DNA of 64,000 nt from assembly GCF_001039355.2 (NCBI RefSeq), contig NW_019775487.1:243345-307344 (forward strand), read 5' to 3'. This stretch comes from Lingula anatina (taxonomy: Eukaryota; Brachiopoda; Lingulata; Lingulida; Lingulidae). How positions within the stretch are numbered: position 1 is the stretch's first letter; each line of letters opens with the position of its first letter. A program made the translations under genes and the position numbers. Shown in pieces: positions 1 through 49,200 of the stretch. The notes under the pieces are model-generated. The model ran no database searches. It was not told where the DNA came from and worked only from the letters and a program-made list of their open reading frames with translations.

Positions 1-3000
1 TATAGGATAAGATCAATGTTGCTTTATAAGATTGGTATTGTGTAATTTATTTGTGACAGATAGAGAATTTCATGTGATAGCACGAAAAACGAACAAACAA
101 ACATGATCACCGCTGAATCTATGTACGTCAGTAGCAGATTCTATGTTATTTCTTTAGTTTCTGTATAAAACTCTTGGATAAATGATAATTATAAATGAAA
201 CAAGATAAACGGCAAATGTCAAAAAGCAATTTATATTCATTAATTAGAATAATTATTTCTATTGTTGAATGTCGAAGCTGAATGCGTCGAAATTTCGATG
301 GATGTCGTTAATGGTTTCCAACACTTGTTGTTTAACAGCATTTATGTCATTAAAATCAAATTAAGAAATATATTATTCATAAATCAACATGCTTGTTGTT
401 TAGGATTCTGCCTTTATTTCTTTCCAAAAGATTGTTTCTGAGACGCCCATGTCTAGATCCAAGGCAAAAATAGGCCTACCTGTCTACCTTGTTTGCATTC
501 TGATAGCTTGATCAGCTGATTTTCATAGACATAAAGCATTACTGGTAAATAAAAAATAAAGAAACGTCTAGGATCGTTTTGATCATGAATAACGAAAAGC
601 TTGTCTGTAGTCCCATATATTTCATTTATGTCAATCAAGATAAATCGCAATTTGCAGAAAAAATTCTTAAAACGCACATCTTTCACATTTAAAGGAAATA
701 AAATACAGTAAGTAAATAAATGAGTAAATAAAAAATGAGGATTTTAGATTTTTCTTTGTCATTTAAAAATACAATTGGAATTTAAACTGTGAACCAAAAT
801 ATCATAAAATTGTTTAACCGGTGGGTTGATGTTCGCGCCTCCTCCTTTCAGTAAAATAAATACAGACACGGGCGGTGAAACATACAACACAGGGCTGGCC
901 TTCGCTTTATGGGTGCCATTTTACTTGGAAGAATTAAAGGCTGGTAAATCTAACTGAAGGCTAGCGGTATTTTTGGATAATGACATTAACCAGATTAAGC
1001 AAATGTAGAAATGGGATTATTTACCTTGGTCATAGAAATGTATGATAGAAAATGCTGGTTGACTGAAGTGCAGTGAATGGCTATCTAAGGACAGGTTCTT
1101 TCCGCGTACCTTGTTAAAAGTAGTTAAGAGGACGAATGATGCTATTTCTAGGTTATCAAATCTATCGTGAAAATCCGATTTTTTTACTGTGTGGTCAGTA
1201 ACATCACAGTAAAATTGGTGTGTGCAGTGATTTTTACATCAGGGGGGCAATTTTTCCAAGCTGTCTGCTTGTTTTTACAGTTAATTTAACAGTTTAAATG
1301 CTAAAGCTCGATGTGGTTTAGCGGTATTTTACGATTATTGATAAAGTGTGAGTGCTGTTTAAAAAGATGATGTATGTACGAACTGAGGTCCACAGTAGTT
1401 TAGAGATAAGTCTTCCCATAGCGTTCCTCGTGTACAGTTTTATCAATGGAACAGAAATTAACGCCTGAGTTCGTAAAATTGAGCTTAACATCTATGCAGC
1501 AAATACAATAATACTGATCACTGAGTAGTTTCTTTCCGTCCATAAATGAAAAAATAAAACCCCAGCATTACAAAAGTCACAATATATACCTTTTTTTGTT
1601 TTACTTTCTTATTTTTTTAAACATAAATTTATATATTTCTCCTTTCTAATTTCAAATGGTAAATAAAATCCGTGAAAATATAAAATTAGATAAACCAATT
1701 TCTTCTTATGTATTTCAAAAATCTGCATTTTTCCGAATTCTGAAACTCTCTCCACGCTGTTTTAAGAAACGATACAGTTAACGCTGCACTCAGATTCAAT
1801 TTACATAAAACAGAAAATCCACGGAGTTAATTATTAATGCCTTAGACACAAATATCCTCGAGTTTCACGGTGTTTTGTCGAAGATTGAAAGCTCCAAGTT
1901 CAACCACGGAGATTATAAATTAAGGGCCGTACTCACAAATAGTATCAAAAATAAAAATCTTAATTCTCATTAACAATTTTGAATTTTTTTCCTCTCTCCT
2001 TTTTTTCTTTTATGCTTTATTTTATATCTGTGTATAGTAGAATTCTTTATAACGACGCTGCATTTAAACCGTAGCCTACACCAAATTATAGCATATAAAT
2101 CTGGTAGAATTGTTTACAGCACATAAACAACCATAAGTTATTTCTTTCTCTTTCACATATGACGTTTGTCTCAGTCAGTACGAACTCGTTCAAAATACCT
2201 CCTTCTATCTTACTTCTGCGTGTGCGCGCGAGAAAGCGTGGTGTGCGCGTGCGGGTGTTCAAACTGTTTAGTTGAATATTATAGAAACCCTTATCGAGAT
2301 TAATTTCTGACAAGTGAATGCATTAATGTCACACTGAGTATCTCTCATTTTCCTCAACGGTACTTTTTTCCGTCACTTTAATTACCGAACGAGCAAAACA
2401 AGTTTGCGGCACGACAACTAAAAAGATATGAAGTAGGGAAACGATTCGGATCACGAGAAATGTTCTCAAATAACTATGCGGCGTCCTGCAAGCAAATGTG
2501 CATTTCTTTGTTTAAGGCTACATCTTGAAAAATGTTGTGAATGAAAAAAATTGAAAGTGGCTTCTTCGATAACAGTCTTGGGGCTATACGGCGGCCTAGG
2601 TGTTTCAACAGATACCTCACTTTTACGCAAGTCGCATGTCCCCGTTGCTTTAGAGTTTCTAGTGAGAGCCTCTAGTGTGGCATGAAAAAGAAAGTCGGTG
2701 ACAGATATACAAATACTTCAAGAGTCTATATCGAGCAGAGAAGCCACTCCGAACAAAATTCTTTGTTGTTCTATTTCAGTCAGGGCTGTAAATATTTTTT
2801 GCTTTTCGAAACAAATTTCCACGCGGGTTGCGTAAATATTGCTAGCAAACTGGTCAAATGCAATTTTGCTTTAATATGAACAACACTTTTTGCATTGAGC
2901 CGAAATATTCAGATATTCGTTTTAAACCAATTTCTTTGATCCAGGCCGTTTTCAGCTATCATTATCAAATATATCCAGTCGATACTAAAAAAAATGCGTT

Positions 3001-4634
3001 CGCCAAATCTCAGGATGTCTCCGTTCTATTAGGAATAATAATTTGTCATGGATACTCGTGTATATTCTATTAAAACATCCGTTTCGCAGGAATATGAAAT
3101 TTATTATCAAATGTTTTTGTTTTTTGCCTCCGTGCTGAAGTATGATGTGTAAGAACAGATTTAATTCCAAAATGAAACGGGAATCTTCAAAGAGGACAAA
3201 ATTGTGGAGAAAAACCATAGTCTCTTTTAATGGAAATTATGTGGCGGTTTTTATTAATCGATCTCATTCAATCAAAGTTTCTTTTGCCGCATATCCCGTT
3301 TTTAGTAACCCTTATAAAAATCAGGGGATATTTGTTTCTTCATTTACTTCAGGAGTTATTCAACTTTGTGGTATGATTGACATAATGCTAACCGATATTC
3401 TGTGAAAAGCGAGAAAAAAAATCGTGTCAGTAACGTTGTTTATTAAGTGGGCCGATATGAATGCAACGTACTTCACATGTTGGGAGTTCGACAGGGAAAA
3501 CATAAATATTGACGATACATAAAATTAGATACAGATTACGAGTTTGCCAACAGAACTTTGATTGAATCTATATTGAAAGTGCTTGCTTTATTTCAACAAG
3601 GAAAATGAAATAGAGAAAGCTTGTAGATAAAAGAAGAAAAACAGAGAAAGGGATTTTTTATAATTCGCTTTTTTCTCTTTTTTGGGCATTCTTCTGAATA
3701 ATATGAGTACAGCGAAATAATAGAGCGCACACCGTTCGTTGTCATAAGACTATGGTATGACTGCAAATTTAGGCGTATTATTACCCTCATTATAACAGGA
3801 TTATATTCATACCTTATAGTTGTTTGGGAATAAAATGCTTCCTCGAGCAAGGCTATTTTTCATGCCACTTCTCTGCTCTACTTTTCCAAACTTCATTGAT
3901 CTCCCAGTAGAAGCTTTGTCTAAGTGCAAGCCTTCACGAGCAGACTACAAAATATCCTTTTCTGGATGCGAATTACAGATACGTCCATTTTTCGGCAGTC
4001 GAGCCCTCGTAATTAAAGATTGAATTAAAAATCAAATTTCCATTTCACCTAGCTTGCATACAGATAGGGCAGTGGCGCCGGGGCCCTACACGGGCCAATA
4101 GGTTGGGAACGAACCGACGTGAAACTATTTCAGCGCATGCAACTAACGGGAACTTTGCAGTGCTGTGACATTTACTTTCTTTGTTTATTTTTTTTTCCAA
4201 TCTTTATTGTTCAGAAATAGAATTGTATTGGTGTGGAATATTACTTATAAATTGAAAAACATCCCCCCGTTTTCCTGCTTTCACTTTAAAACAATCAAGT
4301 TAATATTACTTAAATTGTTTGCAATTAGCAATTAGCGCCGCCCTTATCCGTGTTCAGCGCTTGTGAGAAGACGTGAAAAGATAAATAATATTTTGTGTAA
4401 ATATGCATGCTAAGGAGTAACTTAAAGCGAGATCTGAAATCTTATCCGGGATCATCAGATTTTTTTTCAAGATTAAAAATCTTAAGTTTATGTACATCGT
4501 AGAGTGGTCTCAGCAAGTGGAGTTTAGCGTGCGTCAGCCACTCTGATGCTTATCCAGTACATTAACGGTTCAAAATAAACCACTCGCACGTGCTGTCGCA
4601 GGCAGCAAGTTAGATGAGCCATGACAATGCAAGA

Positions 4635-4642
4635 TATAAAAG
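4635..4642 (+). promoter_or_regulatory. TATA-box-like element (weak candidate)
   Basis: TATAAAAG matches the metazoan TATA consensus and lies about 1.3 kb upstream of the coding start, at the edge of the less AT-rich upstream region. In AT-rich DNA such an octamer occurs often by chance, and many developmental genes lack a TATA box, so this is only a candidate. Confidence 0.15.
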
Positions 4643-5261
4643 TAGCCGCTCTGTTTCATGAAAAGTTGAATTCAAATTTACCTTTGTTGACCTTCATTGA
4701 GTTGCGTGCCTACGCCGCATCAGGGTTCGTCGGAACCCTTGTGTGCCAAATCACTGGGACATTTTTCTAACTCATTACAGTTTGAGTTATCGTAATTTGC
4801 TTTATGCATATTTGCCGCGATAGAGGTGCACGGCGGCTTGCACACCTGTAAAAACCTGCACCACGGATCTTCCACATACAGCGATGTGTCGAAATTTCCT
4901 TAGGATTCCTCCCTTATACCGACATGCTTAAACAAACGTTCTAATAGAATTCACACGAGAAAAAATATTTGCGTACAACAAAAATTTCCTTTAAATCCCG
5001 AGAAAACTCCTGCCATAGTCACAGTGACTTTCGCCAGTTTTATTTCTTCCCAACGGTCAAATTTTAAGGAAAGAGTTGAATTCAGCGGCAAAGTGTGTTT
5101 TAAGCTTGGATTGGTTGTTTACAGCAGTTTGTCATGTAATCCGATTAGGCAGACAATATGATGAATGACCTGTAGGCGGGGTTAGAGGCAGGACACGCTA
5201 CGCTCTTCAGCTGTTACCCTAAAGACGACGCTACACACTCTCTCCACTCATCTTTGTCTGT

Positions 5262-5273
5262 CGCCATATGGCG
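5262..5273. promoter_or_regulatory. 12-bp palindrome of back-to-back GCCAT half-sites
   Basis: CGCCATATGGCG is a perfect palindrome formed by two divergent CGCCAT half-sites. GCCAT is the core recognised by YY1/Pleiohomeotic-type zinc-finger proteins, and the centre also forms the E-box CATATG. It lies about 650 bp upstream of the ATG. Function is inferred from the motif only. Confidence 0.25.
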
Positions 5274-5687
5274 CATTCACTATTATATTTTTTCACAGTG
5301 TTTACGTGTTTGTCTTCATTTTGCCTCCCATCTCTCTCGAACTGAGGCTTATTTTGCAAGTAATTTACGATAGTTGCGACTCGAGAATTTACGATTTATT
5401 ACCATGAAGAGCACTGGTGTTATCGTTCACCATTCATCTTTTCGCCTCTTCATCGTAGTGTAAAACTCACAAATGCGAAGTGACGTTTGGTCCTTTCGTT
5501 CGTGAATTTCCCGAGAAATTCGACGATACATTTTACCGATGTGGAGGTAAACCCACTTTCGCGCAAAAATAAACTTTTCTTTAGATTCAAACTGAAACCC
5601 CTTACAGATTTTCTCACAGCTTCAACCCTCCAGGCAATTGACTTCAATGACAGCTCATTTGTTACTCGTCACTATGGCAACGGCGGA

Positions 5688-5697
5688 TGATTGACAG
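5688..5697 (+). promoter_or_regulatory. Perfect PBX-MEIS/PREP composite decamer
   Basis: TGATTGACAG is the canonical decamer bound by PBC (PBX/Exd) plus MEIS/PREP heterodimers: a PBX half (TGAT) followed by the MEIS hexamer TGACAG. It lies 227 bp upstream of the initiation codon. A further TGACAG hexamer is at 5648-5653. As the gene encodes a MEIS protein, this is a plausible autoregulatory site. Confidence 0.5.
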
Positions 5698-5767
5698 CCT
5701 CGCTGGAAGAGGCCACGAGCATCGACAGTTTAGTTGTTAAACTCGGATAGTGTTGACTTCAGACCAA

Positions 5768-5807
5768 ATGGAGGGATATGCTGTTTGACATGAAGTGAAT
5801 GAAGTGA
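5768..5807 (+). other. Cluster of very short upstream ORFs in the presumed 5' UTR
   Basis: Three upstream ATGs open minimal reading frames within 40 bp: 5768-5788 (six codons plus stop), 5778-5798 (six codons plus stop, with an internal ATG at 5790) and 5799-5807 (two codons plus stop). They matter only if transcription starts upstream of 5768, which sequence alone cannot show. Confidence 0.35.
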
Positions 5808-5923
5808 CAAGAAGGGATTGGGAATTTGTTACTCGGGCAAGTGAACATCGCAGGTGAAGCAAGCTTACGCAATTTGGACAGGAACGGCTTAAATCATTAC
5901 GATCGAGCCGACAAACTATATGT

Positions 5924-43810
<37,887 letters not shown>

Positions 43811-46224
43811 GTAAGTCTGAAAATTTATTTTCAGTTACAATTTAAGAAGACTAAACATAAGGGATCAAAGAAAAAGGTAGAGAAACAAGAAAATGTCTCT
43901 AATGAACAAACATTTCAAGTCAGCTGAGATTAGTCTTTTTCATGGGAAACCATGAAAGTTGCCGACATTCAATTTACATGGGTCAGTAAAATGGGCTACA
44001 AACAAATTACAACCTGCATCTGTTTGTGTCGGTTGTTTTTTTGGAAGCAGTACCAATCAAGCAATTACAATGAGGGGGTCTGTTTAGCTCCTGGGGTGTC
44101 CATTTCTATCCCCTTAATTTTGTGTATCTCCATGCTACTCTTTGTTGGAAGGAGAGAGAAAAGTCTGGCCCTTAGTTTTGCTGTCTTTCTCCATCATGCG
44201 GTTGGTTGCCTCTGTCAGCTATGTTGTCTCCTTGTCAAGACCGACAATGCAACTAAATGTTTTGGGATGTACAGTATGACAAGCCATCAGATCGGCAACA
44301 GTTCTTCTTTGATGTGCGGCATGTGCGGTACACGGGCAACTGACAAGTATGTGCAATGCTTGGACAGATTTTGTTGATTTATATTATATCATCTGTTACT
44401 CTGATGCTGGATTAGACCCAATGCCTGTGACAGCAGCCTCCTAATGCCTGTGACATTGATGGGCCTTGTTGTGTGTATTATATACTGGTTAATTAAGGCC
44501 CTGTTTTGTCAGCTTTGACAGTACTTCTGGAGGTTTAGAGTTATGGTTGAAAATTTATCGACTTGACTCCTTTGTTAGGTAGTTGACAATTGTAATAAAT
44601 ACTAATGGCAGTATTGATGGTTGAAACGCTATCAACTATAAGCAAAGGAAACAAATTTCACCTGGTTAATATCACATTAGGTCAAAATCAAAAAGTCACG
44701 TCTGACAAGTTTTTTTTCCTTTTTCCCCACCCTTTCATTGTTTACTAAAAGACAGAATAAATCTTGGAATTTTTTAGCCTGAGTTACAAATTTAATTCTT
44801 TAACATGGTGAAGATTTGTGACAGTTCTTTCACACCTTCTGCACATCTCCCGTGATATGTCTGCTTGCTTTACCGGCTGGCATTGTTTTAGAATATAATG
44901 GCAGAGCTGTTTATAAATTCACTAAAACAAACACCATGGGGAAAGCGCTTCTTGTGATCCATTATTTCGCTGATTGAACTTGACAAGGCTACATTTGATC
45001 GGAATACTTTCCCGACTTTTTCCCTCTGTGCTCCACACACGGCCGACCACCTCCCCCTGCCCGCTGTATAGAAACATGCAATTTGTACATCTCCTTTCTC
45101 TTGAAAGACCAAGATTAATCAGAAATTTCCATGACACATAAAAGAAAAAATAAATTACAAAGCCTACAGAGCATACAACTCGCTAAATTACATAGTTAGA
45201 TTACACTATCAAAATTGGTAAGGGATTTTGAGAAACAGTATTGCAAGGGTAAATGCAATTTTTCAGGCGGAATTTTTTTAATGAAATTGATCGGAAGATC
45301 CCGTGGCATTGCAAATTAATGTCTAGATCTTGCAAATCATTCAGCAACCAGCTATTCCCATTTACTACTCTCAGAATACCAGATAATATTTTTTCACAGC
45401 TAATCTGTAAATTTTCCATTTATATTTATAAATACATATAAATGTTCACTTTTTCACAAATGACCTTTCTTTGCCCACATTTTTAGATGGGAAAAGTTTG
45501 GGCCGACATGTGGAAAAATCAAACTCTATTTTATGGTTCTCACCTTGTGCTAAAAACAATGGTTTTTATGGAGGCCATTAGCCTAATACCCACACATCTG
45601 CAGCGGCTTGTTAATTGCCTTTTGTCATGACATCGCTATGTATTGTGCTCAAAACAATAATACATGACCAATGTGGACAGATCTTGTTAAATGCTTCATT
45701 GTTGTTCATTCATTTATTTACTTTTTGCACCCAAGGTTCCAAACCCATTTATCTATTAACTTAATTGCACACGATAGAAGCATGATTTATATATAAAAGA
45801 GCAGTTAGGACAATAACACACCGTTAACTTTATCCAAGCTACCTTCACATCAGGTACTTTGTGTTATAACGATTATTTTATCTTGGTCTTTTTTTTTTTT
45901 TTTTTTGGTCAATGGAGAAAATGGAAATAAATGTCATCATACATCTATTTTATCTTTAAGTAATCAGGACCACATTTTATCTTGTCAAAGAACAGGTTGA
46001 ACTCAATATCATTACCATTGTCAAGTTTTCCCTGTTTTTCCTTCACCTGCTTCATGGGGGGATTTTATTATATTATTTTTTTTTTCAAAAAAAAATGTTT
46101 AGTTGATGTCAAACTGGAGGCTGAATGACTCCCGTTACGTATCTGTTTACCTGTAGTTAATCAGGTATTCATTTGTTAAGTGTGTAAAAGAGCAGTTAAG
46201 ACTGCTGTCTCATTAGCATTGTCT

Positions 46225-46237
46225 CTGTCACCTGTCA
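46225..46237 (-). promoter_or_regulatory. Tandem MEIS hexamers flanking a CACCTG E-box
   Basis: CTGTCACCTGTCA reads TGACAGGTGACAG on the minus strand: two TGACAG hexamers at 7-bp spacing overlapping a CACCTG E-box (Snail/ZEB type). It sits in a less AT-rich block (46190-46400) that also holds SOX-like CATTGTC and ACAATGG. Confidence 0.35.
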
Positions 46238-49200
46238 AAGACGGCCACAATGGCTCACTACACCCATTGCACTCAATTGGCTCTTTGTCCGGGGACCCAG
46301 CGTCCTCTCGCCCACAAAGGGCTGGGAAGGAGGACCCTGTCATTATAGCCCAGAGCACATAGAGGATGCGGTGTCTTGTCGTCTCCGCTGTCTCCTCGTA
46401 CAGTTACCTGTGTAGGCTAATTTAGCAAAGGATGATTACCTCTGAATGGAGAAGTCAAAGATCAAAAGGCACCGGTAAGACACCTGACACCCGTGATCAG
46501 GCCAATAATTGCAACTTTAACCCAGTCAGTTTTGTTTAGGGTACAGACACTATTTATCTCCCATCTTCAGTCTGCAGCTCTAATCCACTAAACTTTGGGT
46601 CCCTACCAGAGGCAGGTATTGTGTGGAAAAATACAGAGACGATATGGTCTGTAACTGCCAACAAGAAGAAGGTGCTCATGTTTGATTTTTGCCAAAAGGA
46701 AAGTCAGTGAAGCGTACCTTACCTTGCACGCGAGGTTGTAATTATGCATTATGCGCTGAAAGGAGTTGACGTTTATGCTGTATGAATGCATTGTACGCGA
46801 CGCAGTGATTTTCAGGCCTTCACCACTCACCAAATGACATGGGGAGAGAGAGCCTTTTCATCTTTCATAGCAACATCTGAACATTATGGGAAAGCACAAT
46901 GCTTGGTAACAATGGTACAAGTGGCATGATGATGACTGCCGGCGCACTCTGGAGGCTGCCGATGACTTGGGACATGAAACCAGTGCCAACTAGAAGTTCA
47001 TGTTTATACATGTGACTGGGAAATTTTCAGTGTACTTGCTAACACTCTTTTAAAAAAAGTTTTCAAGTTTTTAAAAATGTGTGTTTGTATGAGTGCGTTG
47101 TAAGCAGGTATTTTATATGCCTCTTGTATGCGTCATGACATCATGAAGAGTCCTTTATCATTCTGTACTGCGTCACTTCACTATACAACACAAAACAGTT
47201 TTTGGTTTTTCTCTTGACTCGGATGCGTGGAAACATAATTAGGCCTCAGTGGAAATCAAATGGAGTAATATTACTACTTTGCCCAAAACATCATTATTTT
47301 CCTTGAGTAGCAGACACAGAACGACCATATACTTGTCCGGACTTACTGCCTATGTGATCTTATTAGTAATGATTGTTAAATGAAATGTGTGCAAAATGCA
47401 GTCACGGTGTCTCAGCATCTCTCTCTTATTAGTGTCTGAGGAATTTAGTCGATGTATTTTTTACTGACAAACTAATAAAAGCCCCTTCCTCTTTCCCAGA
47501 ATGCGTCGATAAAAGCTCAGCATTAATTAGAAGAAAAACCAGATTAGAATTGGATGATTTAGGTGGATTTCAGCCCAGGTAATCAGGTTAGTTGTGGTTC
47601 ATGGACAGTGGTATTTATTAATTGGGCCCTAATAGAGGAGGGGGGGACAGCGCCATCTCCCCTAGGTAGCGAGGTGTATGTTAACCACGCACTCCACTTG
47701 GGGAGTGTTGATGCTGATTTGGTGAAGCAGTCAGTTGTGGCAGAGCGATAGCCTTCGCCCCTCCGCTGCACCTTTCAGACGCCTTGGCAGCGGGACTCCA
47801 GGTTGGATTTCCTTACCTTGGCCAGAAGCTACTTAGTTTGCTAACTTTAGGGTTGTAACAGAATCTGGTGAATGGAGGACCTATGGGCCAGACTGTCTGT
47901 ATCACCCCAGTGGTGTACAGACAGGTGAAAGCCGCTGTGATTACCTCTACCTCTGGTAATAGGGCCATTGGCGTAGGGAAGAAAGATTGGAGGGGGGGGG
48001 GAGAACACCCTTCATCAACCTTAATTGCCCTCCTACCTTCAGTGTAGCACTGTACCTGTGTTATCTGTGAACACTAAGACTGCAGGAGGCAGTGGGAGTA
48101 GATAACAAACATTTAAGCACAGATTTGCAGGTGTTTACTTTGACTTGCTCCCCCTTCCCCCCTTGCCTGTGTCTTCACTAGCAGGAGACTGATATTGAAG
48201 TCAGCTACATGACAGCATGGCAAAAGAGCACATGACAAGGAGTCTGCACTGCTACCCCCTGGTGACAATGAGGAGAACTACTATTGAAGTTTCTGGATGC
48301 TCTTACTTCCCTTGAGGAAAAAATGTATATTTAAATTTGAATCATCTTTGACATTTGTGTTTTAAAGATACTAGTCGCTACTTGTCTAGATTAGTAGATA
48401 AATATCAACTGAGGGAATAGAAGTGAAAAATAGTAACTAGCAGTGAAAAATATGACAATCTATGCATATGATCATTTTTTAACAAAGTGCAAAAGGTTGT
48501 CAGCATCAATTTACTAGGATTTAATTCTTGATTATTAAAAGTGTAGATTTTCCCATGGATGAAATGAGATATCTGTAATAAACATTCCACAGACAGAGGA
48601 TAGGAATAGCTTTTATTAGCAACTTTCCCCCCTTTTTTATACGGCCAAATTAGTTAATTAAAAATCACAATCTTGGTAGTAATTTCTAGGGTGAGTTGTA
48701 CCAGATTCTTCTGTCACAATGGCAGAGTGACACAGGAGAAGTGTGAGAACACTGTCACACTAATGGATGGCTTATTACCATGGGGTGGGTCATTTGACAT
48801 TATTTGCTTTTGTCCTGAGTTAGGTAGATTGTGTTAAGTTAGATGTATTACAATTGTTGACACAGAGAGAAAAGTTTCCTAATGCAATGAAAGACTAGGG
48901 ATAGCAGAAGAAATGGATGGAGATAGAAAAAAAATATTGATATTGTTTTTTTTTCTTTTGCCTGTAGACAGAAACAGGTAATAACCTTTTGTTTGATTGT
49001 AGTGAAAAGAACCTGAGATGAAAGAAAAAAGAAGTTTTATTTTTTGTGCTTTTCTCATTAAAGCCATTCGATTAAGAAATGGTAAATGACCTCTGATAAT
49101 GCATTTCCAAATCTGTTTTCAATCCGGAATCCTGATTTTGTTCAACATGAGTGGGGAAAAGTATGGGAGAGTTCACCAGATAGTTACAAGTTCAACTTAA

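Larger units (their letters stand above)
1..5923. other. Upstream region and presumed 5' UTR of the MEIS-class gene
   Basis: No open reading frame here resembles a protein; all are short and of low complexity. The first 4 kb is AT-rich. From about 4060 the sequence becomes less AT-rich with more CpG, as is common near the promoter of a developmental gene. The transcription start cannot be read from sequence. An in-frame stop (TGA at 5855-5857), with no in-frame ATG after it, supports the coding start at 5924. Candidate sites are listed separately. Confidence 0.6.

Noticed and set aside
43952-44377. A 141-codon Cys-rich open frame just after exon 9
   Set aside because: It is the longest frame in the window but resembles no domain, has an irregular residue mix, lacks any partner exon and sits in intron 9. 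Length alone is not enough in a 64-kb window.
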